The position numbers were made by a program, and so were the translations under genes. 64,000 bases of DNA from Pantoea phytobeneficialis (lineage in GTDB: Bacteria > Pseudomonadota > Gammaproteobacteria > Enterobacterales > Enterobacteriaceae): assembly GCF_009728735.1 (NCBI RefSeq), contig NZ_CP024636.1, forward strand, positions 3,413,387 through 3,477,386, given 5' to 3'. The notes under the pieces were generated by a model. It did not search any database. It was not told the DNA's origin and was given only the letters and a program-made list of their open reading frames with translations. Shown in pieces: positions 44,801 through 51,671 of the stretch; position 1 is the stretch's first letter, and every line of letters starts with the position of its first letter.

Positions 44801-45477
44801 GCAAACGCATCCAGATGGAGGTGGGGAGTTTCTGTCAGCAGGCCATCGCCGGACGTTATCCGCTGGTGCGCACCGGCCGCAACGAAGTGACGCCCGACGA
44901 TCTGGCGCGCATGTTTGCGCCGGGAAGCGGCCTGATGGACAGCTTCTTCCGCGACAACCTGGCGAACAAGGTCGATACCACCCATGCCGCGTGGCGCTTT
45001 ACGCCGGGGATTGACGGCAAAACCTTACCGGGTGGCGAAGCGCTGCTGCGACCGTTCCAGCAGGCTCAGTCAATCCGCGATGCATTCTTCACCAATGGCG
45101 CGACCACGCCATCTTTCCGCGTCACCCTGCGCACGGTGAAAATGGATAACGATATCCTCACCCTGACGCTGGATGTTGACGGACAAATTCTGCGCTACAG
45201 CCACGGTCCACAGGCCGTGCAGATGGTCAACTGGCCGGGGCCGGGGGGGACCAGTCAGGTCAGGATGCAGCTTGGTTTAACCAACGGCACCACCTCAACG
45301 CTCATCACCAGCGGTCCCTGGGCGTTAAATCGCTTTTTTGATCGCGCCCGCGTGTCGCAAGCGGGTGGTTTGACCCGTGAAGCCAGTTTTAACGTCGAAG
45401 GACATCAGGTCACGCTGTCATTTACCCCCGGCAGCATTCGCAACCCGTTCCAGCTTCCCGCTTTTAGCTGCCCCTGA
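41851..45477 (+). CDS. tssM: T6SS membrane-complex protein TssM (IcmF)
   Basis: A 1208-residue TssM. Two N-terminal membrane helices (about 14-36 and 48-66) precede a cytoplasmic GTPase-like domain with intact Walker A GAPGAGKT (149-156) and LLDTAGRY (about 199-206). A third helix (about 475-495) leads to a large periplasmic domain ending in the TssJ-binding beta region. It spans the inner membrane and forms the channel with TssL and TssJ. The stop lies 14 bases from tagF. Confidence 0.95.
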   Translation: MLNLLFAVLTSRLAWGFVGITALSFIIWVIGPVFSIVDSRPLEPEQNRVISIALLYLVWGLSQAIPRFYNMWLNRKLMSSLETPQSDVPDQDRKRLTNEEQVLASRFGEATEMLKKAHFQRHHSKGTPFWAQRFSRQYLYQLPWYMIIGAPGAGKTTALVNSGLQFPLADKLGKAALRGIGGTRNCDWWFTNEAVLLDTAGRYSTQESQQERDASEWHHFLALLCKYRGRQPINGVIVTLSVADLLSQTPEALRNQALALRQRLMELHDRLGIRFPVYVLVTKADLLKGFRSYFAGLDKAQREQIWGFTFPWAQASTADFELSSQFQQEYSLLQQRLDAGLADTLLGESDAQARAESYLFPQEFAALRPLLAEALETLFARSDFETQFAPRGIYFASGTQEGLPFDRVMGELTRALHLPGQQQGESGRWDQVGKDAPIPPGKGQSFFLKDMLEDVVFQESGLAASNRWWELRNRAGLWSGYLALLVVVVIAGALWLTSYSKNKAYLQEMAAKTPQVEQLGEQLQRQGTGDLFALVPYLNTLLHLPESKDFSLQDPPLTRRMWLYRGTEVSDASQALYNKALKQLLLPQVAQNITRWLRNDNGSDADYSYEALKAYQMLYQPKHYDGKFLHAWLMLNISRELPQNVTQQEVKQLAWHLQQLLETQIQSSPYAQDDALVKREQALINQMPLSQRVYGRLKRLLQRDGSLPTVSLAALGGPQSELVFSRKSGKSVNEGVSGLYTPEGYWQHVDKQIAPVTQALYQDDGWVLGGTTQQENSQQTDLAVRQLYMQDYIRQWEQFLSDIQLNNSADLAQRINTARLLSGNHSPLRQLVINLSKVLTLTRAPADDKAEQSTPPASDNSATRTLQALFSAPKANAAQSSGGAAPEQVVGAHFASIIELAQPLQQGSKVLAVDDFLHQIDDLYRYLTAVQDAANSGMPPPSSDAISRVQASAGRLPGTLQNMVSSMAVGASSDAQRRDMDNVRKRIQMEVGSFCQQAIAGRYPLVRTGRNEVTPDDLARMFAPGSGLMDSFFRDNLANKVDTTHAAWRFTPGIDGKTLPGGEALLRPFQQAQSIRDAFFTNGATTPSFRVTLRTVKMDNDILTLTLDVDGQILRYSHGPQAVQMVNWPGPGGTSQVRMQLGLTNGTTSTLITSGPWALNRFFDRARVSQAGGLTREASFNVEGHQVTLSFTPGSIRNPFQLPAFSCP

Positions 45478-45491
45478 ATCGGAGCCTTACG

Positions 45492-46205
45492 ATGACGCAA
45501 TACGCAGCCCCCGGCTGGTACGGCAAATTGCCCAGCGCGGGTGATTTTGTTAAGCGGCGCTTTCCCGATAGCTTGCTACGGCAATGGTCGCACTGGTTTC
45601 AGGTGGGTTTACACCACTGGCAAACCAGTGCTGAAGGGGAGAGCGCCCCTTCGCGCGCCTTTCTCAGTGCACCGGTGTGGAATTTTGTTGTGCCGCCCAT
45701 GCTGGGTAGTCAGCTGGTACAGATGGGCAGTCTCACCGCTTCGCGTGATAGCGTGGGTCGCCACTATCCGCTGTGCGCTCTGCGCCACTTCAGCCCGACG
45801 GAGTGGTCGCCTGCGTTGTTGGCCCGCTCGGGTGATTGGTATCAACAGGTGGGAAATACCTTGTTGCGGGGGGTACGGGATAACAGCAGCCCGGAACAGT
45901 TGGATCAGGCGTTACTTAGCATTCCCCAGCCACAGCCGCCCGAAGCGGGAGAGTCATCTGACATTCTGACGATTATTGGTGACGGAGGCAGCGTGTCGAA
46001 CCTGAGTTGGCAACTGCCTGCCGACAGCTTTGACCCACAGTTTTACACCAGTTTCTGGTGGACCAACCAAAGCGACGGTTTCCCGTTGTACACCCATGTG
46101 CATAGCGGCAACTTCACTGCCCAGTTGTTTTCGTTGCTGTTTGATCCGGCTGGCGGTGCGAAACCTGGACGAAATGGACTTTATCCCCCGATGTTTGAAT
46201 CCTGA
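45492..46205 (+). CDS. tagF: T6SS repressor protein TagF (ImpM family)
   Basis: A 237-residue TagF/ImpM/SciT protein with the N-terminal domain signature PGWYGKLPSAGDFVKRRFP (about 7-25) and a later WTN-type segment (SFWWTNQSDGFPLYTHVHSGNF). In Pseudomonas TagF represses T6SS assembly post-translationally by acting through the Fha protein, independently of the kinase PpkA. Its presence with fha, ppkA and pppA genes in this cluster indicates the same control logic. It sits between tssM and tssA with short spacers. Confidence 0.9.
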   Translation: MTQYAAPGWYGKLPSAGDFVKRRFPDSLLRQWSHWFQVGLHHWQTSAEGESAPSRAFLSAPVWNFVVPPMLGSQLVQMGSLTASRDSVGRHYPLCALRHFSPTEWSPALLARSGDWYQQVGNTLLRGVRDNSSPEQLDQALLSIPQPQPPEAGESSDILTIIGDGGSVSNLSWQLPADSFDPQFYTSFWWTNQSDGFPLYTHVHSGNFTAQLFSLLFDPAGGAKPGRNGLYPPMFES

Positions 46206-46217
46206 GGTACAACCCGC

Positions 46218-47219
46218 ATGACTATCGATCTCGACGCACTGCTGGTGCCGATCAGCAACGACGACCCCTGCGGTGAAAACCTGGAATATCACGCTGATTT
46301 TCAGGCGATGGAACAGGCCAGCGCCGGTAAAGCCGAGCAGCAATTTGGTGAAACTATCATCCCGGCGGAACCGGCTGACTGGAACCGGGTAGAAAAACTG
46401 GCGACCGAACTGTTGAGTCGCAGCAAAGATTTACGTGTGATGCTGTCCCTCACCCAGGCATGGACCCATCTTAACGGGCTGCCGGGTTATGCGCAGGGGC
46501 TGGCGTTGATTGAACAGGCGTTGCTGCGCTATTGGGATCCCCTGTGGCCCCGCCTCGAAGAGGATGGCGAGCTGGATCCGTTCTATCGCATCAATGCGCT
46601 GGCGCTGCTGGAGGACGCCTCCTCGCTGACTGCCGCTGTTCGCCAGGCATGGCTGCTACGTCACGCCTCGGATGGCATCACCCTGCGCGATGCCATCGCC
46701 TTGTGCGATGGCAGCAAAAGCGAGACGACAGACTATCCGGGCGGCATGGCACGTTTGCGTGATGAGCTGGCGCAGCAGGGACAGCCCGCTGCCGCCACCG
46801 TGCAGCAAATTGATCAGCGTCTGCAAAGCTTGCACCACATCATTGCCGAACGACTGGGTGAAAGCGCCGTACCTGATATGACGCAAGTGCAGAAAAATTT
46901 TGCCGTGCTGGTCAGCCTGACGCAATCAGCTGAAGTGACTGAGGTGGCACCGGACACCTCCGACGATCAACAGACCGACGCACCGGCCCCGCGCTCTGTC
47001 GCTGACTGGCGCACAGCACAGCTGACCAATCGCGCAGATGCTCAGTTGATGCTGGAAAAAGTGAAGCAATACTTCGCCCAACATGAACCCAGCCATCCGG
47101 CCCCATTAATGATTGACCGCGTCCAGCGGCTTATCGAACTCGATTTTATGGACATCATCCGCGACCTGGCGCCGGACGGCGTTCATCAGTTGCAAAACAT
47201 CTTCGGACGCCACGACTAA
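46218..47219 (+). CDS. tssA: T6SS protein TssA (ImpA)
   Basis: A 333-residue TssA. The ImpA_N domain (about 8-130) starts with DDPCGENLEYHADF (about 16-29); the C-terminal region ends with ADAQLMLEKVKQYFAQHEPSHPAP-like sequence, recognised by YFAQHEPSHPAP, and FMDIIRDLAPDG. This short class of TssA lacks the long VasL-type extensions. TssA primes baseplate and sheath assembly and stays at the end of the tube. It starts 12 bases after tagF. Confidence 0.92.
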   Translation: MTIDLDALLVPISNDDPCGENLEYHADFQAMEQASAGKAEQQFGETIIPAEPADWNRVEKLATELLSRSKDLRVMLSLTQAWTHLNGLPGYAQGLALIEQALLRYWDPLWPRLEEDGELDPFYRINALALLEDASSLTAAVRQAWLLRHASDGITLRDAIALCDGSKSETTDYPGGMARLRDELAQQGQPAAATVQQIDQRLQSLHHIIAERLGESAVPDMTQVQKNFAVLVSLTQSAEVTEVAPDTSDDQQTDAPAPRSVADWRTAQLTNRADAQLMLEKVKQYFAQHEPSHPAPLMIDRVQRLIELDFMDIIRDLAPDGVHQLQNIFGRHD

Positions 47220-47291
47220 CGCCGCGTCCAACGCTTCATCACGCAGTGAGACCTGCGCGCCTTAACCCGCGCATCATTTATGGAGAAAATC

Positions 47292-47822
47292 ATGGCCACT
47301 ATGAAATCCAGCGGGCAGAAATTTATCGCCCGCAATCGCGCGCCCCGCGTTCAAATTGAATATGACGTGGAGATCTACGGCGCGGAACGCAAAATCCAGC
47401 TGCCGTTCGTGATGGGCGTACTGGCAGACCTGGCTGGCAAGCCGCTGGAACCGCAGGCTGCCGTTGATGACCGTAAATTCCTTGAGATCGATATTGATAA
47501 CTTCGACGAACGTATGAAGGCGATGAAGCCGCGTGCGGCGTTCCAGGTCGATAATACCCTGACGGGAGAGGGCAAGCTGAATGTCGAGCTGACCTTTGAA
47601 AGCATGGATGATTTCTCGCCGGATGCGATTGCCCGTCATGTGGAACCGCTGAACAAACTGCTGGAAGCACGTACCCAACTTGCCAACCTGTTGACCTATA
47701 TGGACGGCAAAAACGGTGCGGAAGAGTTGATTGGCAAGATTCTGCATGACCCGACGTTGTTGCAGGCACTGACGCATTTGCCGAAGCAGGCAGACGCGGC
47801 AGAAGGTAAGGAGGAGCAATAA
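47292..47822 (+). CDS. tssB: T6SS contractile sheath small subunit TssB
   Basis: A 176-residue TssB/VipA (ImpB) with the usual NRAPRVQIEYDVE segment (about 13-25), PFVMGVLADL, and a C-terminal helix region NLLTYMDGKNGAEELI. It interlocks with TssC to form the contractile sheath in the cytoplasm. ATG at 47292 (MATMKSSGQ) has GGAG six bases upstream; an earlier in-frame ATG at 47280 overlaps the ribosome binding site. Its stop overlaps the tssC start (TAATG). Confidence 0.94.
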   Translation: MATMKSSGQKFIARNRAPRVQIEYDVEIYGAERKIQLPFVMGVLADLAGKPLEPQAAVDDRKFLEIDIDNFDERMKAMKPRAAFQVDNTLTGEGKLNVELTFESMDDFSPDAIARHVEPLNKLLEARTQLANLLTYMDGKNGAEELIGKILHDPTLLQALTHLPKQADAAEGKEEQ

Positions 47823-49318
47823 TGAGCGAGCAACGCCAACAGCAGCCACAAGGCGCATCCAGCTTCAGCCAGGATGAATTCAGCGCGTTACTGAGCAAAG
47901 AGTTTCGCCCGAAAAACGATCAGGCGCGGGAAGCGGTTGAAAGTGCGGTCAAAACCCTGGCGCAGCAGGCGCTGGAAAACACCGTCACGATTTCCAACGA
48001 CTCCTATCGCACCATCCAGTCCCTGATCGCGGAAATCGACGATAAGTTATCTCAGCAGGTTAACCAGATTATTCACCACCAGGAGTTTCAGAAACTGGAA
48101 AGTGCGTGGCGTGGCCTGAGTTATCTGGTGAACAACACTGAAACGGATGAGATGCTGAAAATCCGTTTTATGAGTATCTCCAAGCAGGAGCTGGGACGGA
48201 CGCTGAAGCGCTACAAAGGCGTGGGCTGGGATCGCAGCCCGCTGTTTAAGAAAATCTACGAACAGGAATATGGTCAGTTTGGTGGAGAGCCTTTCGGTTG
48301 CCTGGTTGGCGATTACTACTTCGACCACGGCCCGCAGGACGTGGAACTGCTGGGTGAGATGGCGCGTATTGGTGCCGCCGCACACTGTCCGTTTATCACC
48401 GGTGCTGCACCGGAAGTGATGCAGATGGAGTCGTGGCAGGAGCTGGCGAACCCACGCGATCTGACCAAGATTTTCCAGAACACCGAATATGCCGCCTGGC
48501 GCAGCCTGCGTGAATCGGAAGACTCACGTTACCTCGGTCTGGTGATGCCGCGCTTCCTGGCGCGTCTGCCGTACGGTATCCGTACCAATCCGGTGGACAG
48601 TTATGATTTCGAAGAGCAAACCGACGGCTCCGATCACAACAACTACGCCTGGAGCAACGCAGCCTATGCGATGGCGGCCAACATTAACCGTTCATTCAAA
48701 GAGTACGGCTGGTGTACCTCGATCCGGGGTGTGGAATCGGGCGGGGCGGTAGAAAACCTGCCGTGCCATACCTTCCCCAGCGATGATGGCGGTGTCGACA
48801 TGAAATGTCCGACCGAGATCGCTATCAGCGACCGCCGTGAAGCCGAGCTGGCGAAAAACGGGTTTATGCCGCTGGTGCATCGTAAGAATTCTGACTTCGC
48901 GGCCTTTATCGGCGCACAGTCATTGCAAAAACCGGCGGAATACCACGATGCGGATGCCACCGCCAATGCGCGTCTGGCGGCACGTCTGCCGTATCTGTTT
49001 GCCTGCTGCCGCTTTGCTCATTATCTGAAGTGCATTGTGCGTGACAAAATCGGTTCCTTCCGCGAACGCGATGAGATGGAGCGCTGGCTGAACGACTGGG
49101 TGATGAACTACGTGGACGGCGACCCGGCTAACTCCTCCCAGGAAACCAAATCACGTAAACCGCTGGCGGCGGCTGAGGTTAATGTTGAGGAGCAGGAAGA
49201 CAATCCGGGTTATTACGCAGCGAAATTCTTCCTGCGTCCACATTATCAGCTGGAAGGTTTGACGGTATCACTGCGTCTGGTATCGAAACTGCCTTCGCTG
49301 AAAACTAACGATAAGTAA
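47822..49318 (+). CDS. tssC: T6SS contractile sheath large subunit TssC
   Basis: A 498-residue TssC/VipB (ImpC). Diagnostic segments include ESAWRGLSYLVNNTETDEMLKI-type sequence (recognised by WRGLSYLV), SRYLGLVMPRFLARLPYG, AYAMAANINRSFKEYGW, and the C-terminal YAAKFFLRPHYQLEGL. It is the main sheath component, contracted against Hcp and recycled by ClpV. Translation is coupled to tssB by a one-base overlap. A terminator-like hairpin follows. Confidence 0.96.
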   Translation: MSEQRQQQPQGASSFSQDEFSALLSKEFRPKNDQAREAVESAVKTLAQQALENTVTISNDSYRTIQSLIAEIDDKLSQQVNQIIHHQEFQKLESAWRGLSYLVNNTETDEMLKIRFMSISKQELGRTLKRYKGVGWDRSPLFKKIYEQEYGQFGGEPFGCLVGDYYFDHGPQDVELLGEMARIGAAAHCPFITGAAPEVMQMESWQELANPRDLTKIFQNTEYAAWRSLRESEDSRYLGLVMPRFLARLPYGIRTNPVDSYDFEEQTDGSDHNNYAWSNAAYAMAANINRSFKEYGWCTSIRGVESGGAVENLPCHTFPSDDGGVDMKCPTEIAISDRREAELAKNGFMPLVHRKNSDFAAFIGAQSLQKPAEYHDADATANARLAARLPYLFACCRFAHYLKCIVRDKIGSFRERDEMERWLNDWVMNYVDGDPANSSQETKSRKPLAAAEVNVEEQEDNPGYYAAKFFLRPHYQLEGLTVSLRLVSKLPSLKTNDK

Positions 49319-49330
49319 CACGCGCTTTAA

Positions 49331-49367
49331 TCAGAGAACCTGAAGAGCAGGTTCTCTGAACCTTTTT
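49331..49367 (+). terminator. Terminator-like hairpin between tssC and hcp
   Basis: TCAGAGAACCTG (49331-49342) and CAGGTTCTCTGA (49348-49359) form a perfect 12-base stem with a five-base loop, followed by ACCTTTTT. It should end most transcripts of the upstream half of the cluster and leave hcp to its own promoter in the 49371-49537 gap, which is A+T-rich. Confidence 0.85.
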
Positions 49368-49537
49368 CTTATTCACTGTTTGTGCAATGAGAACCCCTCT
49401 GAATAAACATGTAGCAATCTATTCAGAAAACGAGGCAGAGGTAAAATATGGATGGTTTTATTCAGCCCCATGCTTTCCTGTTTGCCATAACGATGCTTTT
49501 TCAAAGCAGAACGTAAATCAAGCAAGAGAAGATAATT

Positions 49538-50020
49538 ATGGCTATTGATATGTTTTTAAAAGTTGATGGTGTGACCGGTGAATCGAAAGATTCTAACCAC
49601 ACCGGTTGGACCGATATTACCTCCTTTAACTGGGGCGCTACCCAACCTGGAAATATGGCGGTTGGCGGTGGCGGTGGTGCGGGTAAGGTTAATTTCAATG
49701 ACCTGCATGTTGATGCATTAATTGATAAATCAACTACTGCGATCCTTAAATATTGTGCAAATGGTAAACACCTGACTAAAGTTGAGCTCTCAATTTGTAA
49801 AGCGGGTGGTCAGCAGGTCGAATATGCACGTATCACCTTAGAAGATGTGCTGGTTACAGCAGTCAATTACACCGGTTCAGACAATGGTGATACTGTAGGT
49901 ATTACCTACTCCTTCCAGGCATCTAAAGTGAAACAACAATACTGGGAGCAGACCTCTACGGGCGGTAAGGGGGCGGAGAGCAGTGCCGGATGGAATATTA
50001 AGGAAAATAAAGAGGCTTAA
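49538..50020 (+). CDS. hcp: T6SS tube protein Hcp (TssD)
   Basis: A 160-residue Hcp of the Pseudomonas Hcp1 type: MAIDMFLKVDGVTGESKD at the N-terminus, the loop GGGGGAGKVNFNDL (about 47-60), IDKSTTAILKYCANGKH and the C-terminal GWNIKEN. Hexameric rings stack to form the inner tube and can carry small effectors in the lumen. The gene is flanked by two terminator-like hairpins, so it is probably transcribed alone at a high level. The A+T content is higher than in neighbouring tss genes. GAGAAG before the ATG is its ribosome binding site. Confidence 0.96.
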   Translation: MAIDMFLKVDGVTGESKDSNHTGWTDITSFNWGATQPGNMAVGGGGGAGKVNFNDLHVDALIDKSTTAILKYCANGKHLTKVELSICKAGGQQVEYARITLEDVLVTAVNYTGSDNGDTVGITYSFQASKVKQQYWEQTSTGGKGAESSAGWNIKENKEA

Positions 50021-50028
50021 TTAGCCCT

Positions 50029-50062
50029 CCGGGAGACCCGTTGTGTCTCCCGGTTTGATTTT
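50029..50062 (+). terminator. Terminator/attenuator between hcp and the muramidase gene
   Basis: CCGGGAGAC (50029-50037) and GTCTCCCGG (50045-50053) form a nine-base stem with a seven-base loop, followed by TTTGATTTT. Partial termination here would give much Hcp mRNA and less effector mRNA from a shared promoter. Confidence 0.8.
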
Positions 50063-50082
50063 ATCAGGATAAGGATGTGCTC

Positions 50083-50973
50083 ATGAAAATTTATCATTCA
50101 GTAGGTATTCATGGTATCAATAATTCTCAGGATGTTAAGATTGTTCAAAACCTGCTGAATAAGAAGTTTTCAGCCAGATTGAGTGAGGATGGGATTTGTG
50201 GACCGAGAACAGTCCATTATATCCTTCATCTGCAAAAACAATTTATGGCGAAACCCGATGGGGTTGTAGATGTTAACGGTAAAACTTTCCGCACCTTAGC
50301 GGCTGAAGATTCACAAAGTCGTAACCCGGCACCGGCAGTTGTTCCCGTTGAGCCACAAAAATATGAAAATGTCGCTGGTGTATTAAAAGTTAAATTTGGT
50401 CAGGTAACTTTTGATGCGGAAGGTAACGATATTAAAGGTAGCGCATTTTTTAGCCGCATGATCCACTGGCCACCGACTGCATTATCTGGTGTCACTATCG
50501 GTCGGGGATATGATATTGGCAGCAGGAAAGAAACGGAGAGCTATAAGGATCTTACCAGTGCAGGTGTGCCTGACAGTCAGGCAAGAATGATTGCCTCCGG
50601 CTCAGGCTTAAAAGGGGGACAGGCAAAGATATTTGTCGATAAAAACAGAGATGCTATTGGTGAAATCAGTCATACCATGCAAAAAAATCTGTTTGAGTTG
50701 ATCTATCCCGGTTATATACAGCGTGCAGCAAATAATTACCGTAACTGGACATCCTCCTTTAATGATGCGGTTGAATGGAATCAACTCAAACCGGCGATTA
50801 GGGACGTGTTGGTCGATTTTGTGTATCAGGGTTTTACGAAGGGTGCCAGCCCGATGAAAGCAGGTATGCACAATGACGTGAACGAGTTGATCACCTATAT
50901 ACAAAAAAGTTCGGTTATGCAATCTTATGAGAAAGGACGCCAGCGCGTTCAGTACCTCAAGCAAAAAGGATAA
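50083..50973 (+). CDS. T6SS effector: PG-binding plus pesticin-like muramidase
   Basis: A 296-residue predicted antibacterial effector without signal peptide. Residues about 10-72 form a peptidoglycan-binding-like domain (DVKIVQNLLN, EDGICGPRT, KPDGVVDVNGKTF). Residues about 100-296 resemble the T4-lysozyme-type domain of pesticin and evolved VgrG muramidases, with GVTIGRGYD as the key segment. A catalytic triad E113, T138, D144 fits the family; the T-to-D spacing of six equals that of pesticin. It should cut peptidoglycan in the periplasm of target cells. It lies directly behind hcp and five bases before the likely immunity gene. Hcp-borne delivery is inferred from position. ATG at 50083 has AAGGA upstream; a GTG two codons earlier is less likely. 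Confidence 0.82.
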   Translation: MKIYHSVGIHGINNSQDVKIVQNLLNKKFSARLSEDGICGPRTVHYILHLQKQFMAKPDGVVDVNGKTFRTLAAEDSQSRNPAPAVVPVEPQKYENVAGVLKVKFGQVTFDAEGNDIKGSAFFSRMIHWPPTALSGVTIGRGYDIGSRKETESYKDLTSAGVPDSQARMIASGSGLKGGQAKIFVDKNRDAIGEISHTMQKNLFELIYPGYIQRAANNYRNWTSSFNDAVEWNQLKPAIRDVLVDFVYQGFTKGASPMKAGMHNDVNELITYIQKSSVMQSYEKGRQRVQYLKQKG

Positions 50974-50978
50974 GCTAA

Positions 50979-51374
50979 ATGAAAAAGATTGTACTCCTGG
51001 CGATGGTCGCATCTTTGTATCAGGTTTCAGCATTTGCTAAAGATGACTGTAATAACGCAACCAGCGATGCAGAAATCAATGCCTGTTACAAAGCATCAAA
51101 AGCAGACGCTGAGAAACAATTGAATCAGGAATATGGAAATGCAAAGAAAAGAATCGATGCTGAGTATTCCGCCTCACCGGCAGATTTACAAAGCTACACG
51201 TCAACGTTAACCGAATCCCAGCGCGGTTGGCTGAAGTACCGCGATGGTCAATGTAATCTTGAGTCTTTTATGGCTGAGAAAGGAACCATTACTCACGATA
51301 CGCTTACGGATAAATGCGTCGCCAGAATTGATTTGGATCGTGTAGAGCAACTTAAAGCTATCCCTTATGAATAA
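50979..51374 (+). CDS. Periplasmic LprI/DUF1311-like immunity protein
   Basis: A 131-residue protein with a clear Sec signal peptide (1-20, ending AFA-KDD). The mature part has four cysteines, including C24 and C36, and the DUF1311/LprI signature: D-C near the start, INACYKAS, LNQEYGNAKKRI, then LTESQRGWLKYRDGQC. Mycobacterial LprI, a family member, inhibits lysozyme. Its place five bases after the muramidase gene strongly suggests that it protects the cell's own peptidoglycan from that effector. It shares the A+T-richer composition of the effector gene. Confidence 0.82.
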   Translation: MKKIVLLAMVASLYQVSAFAKDDCNNATSDAEINACYKASKADAEKQLNQEYGNAKKRIDAEYSASPADLQSYTSTLTESQRGWLKYRDGQCNLESFMAEKGTITHDTLTDKCVARIDLDRVEQLKAIPYE

Positions 51375-51400
51375 CCATTTCTAAGTTGTTTCTTGTTGCT

Positions 51401-51420
51401 GGCCCCTTTTATTTGGGGCC
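51401..51420 (+). terminator. Stem-loop after the immunity gene
   Basis: GGCCCC (51401-51406) and GGGGCC (51415-51420) flank an eight-base T-rich loop, with a weak T-run (GTCGTTTGT) after. It probably ends the effector/immunity transcript. The following 297-base gap before the FHA gene has no gene and contains a repeat pair. Confidence 0.5.
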
Positions 51421-51508
51421 GTCGTTTGTATAAATAAATCTCTTCTGACCTCTTTCATTTTACTTGTGGCTAGCACATTGCTTTTTACCTTATAAGTGCA
51501 CTCATTCC

Positions 51509-51585
51509 GTTGCGGCGCGATTTATCGCGCGGTTTAAAGTACAGAATTAACCCTTCGAAAAGAGCGCGATAAATCGCGCCGCTAC
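51509..51585. repeat. Paired palindromic repeat family, copy 4
   Basis: Two inverted units (51509-51530 and 51564-51585), separated by 33 bases, match the pair at 16241-16312 apart from GTTGCGG for GTAGCGG at the left end. It lies at the border between the A+T-rich effector islet and the GC-rich second half of the T6SS cluster. Confidence 0.85.
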
Positions 51586-51671
51586 CAGTCATAAAAACGC
51601 TTCCTATATTCCGCCTCTTTTCCGAGAGAGGCGCGATATAGATGCCGAACAGCTAACCGCAGGAATCCGTT

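Noticed and set aside
49371..49537. Small gene or small RNA in the gap before hcp
   Set aside because: Only short frames without ribosome binding sites and weak hairpins (for example CTGAATA/TATTCAG) are visible; these fit an hcp leader better.
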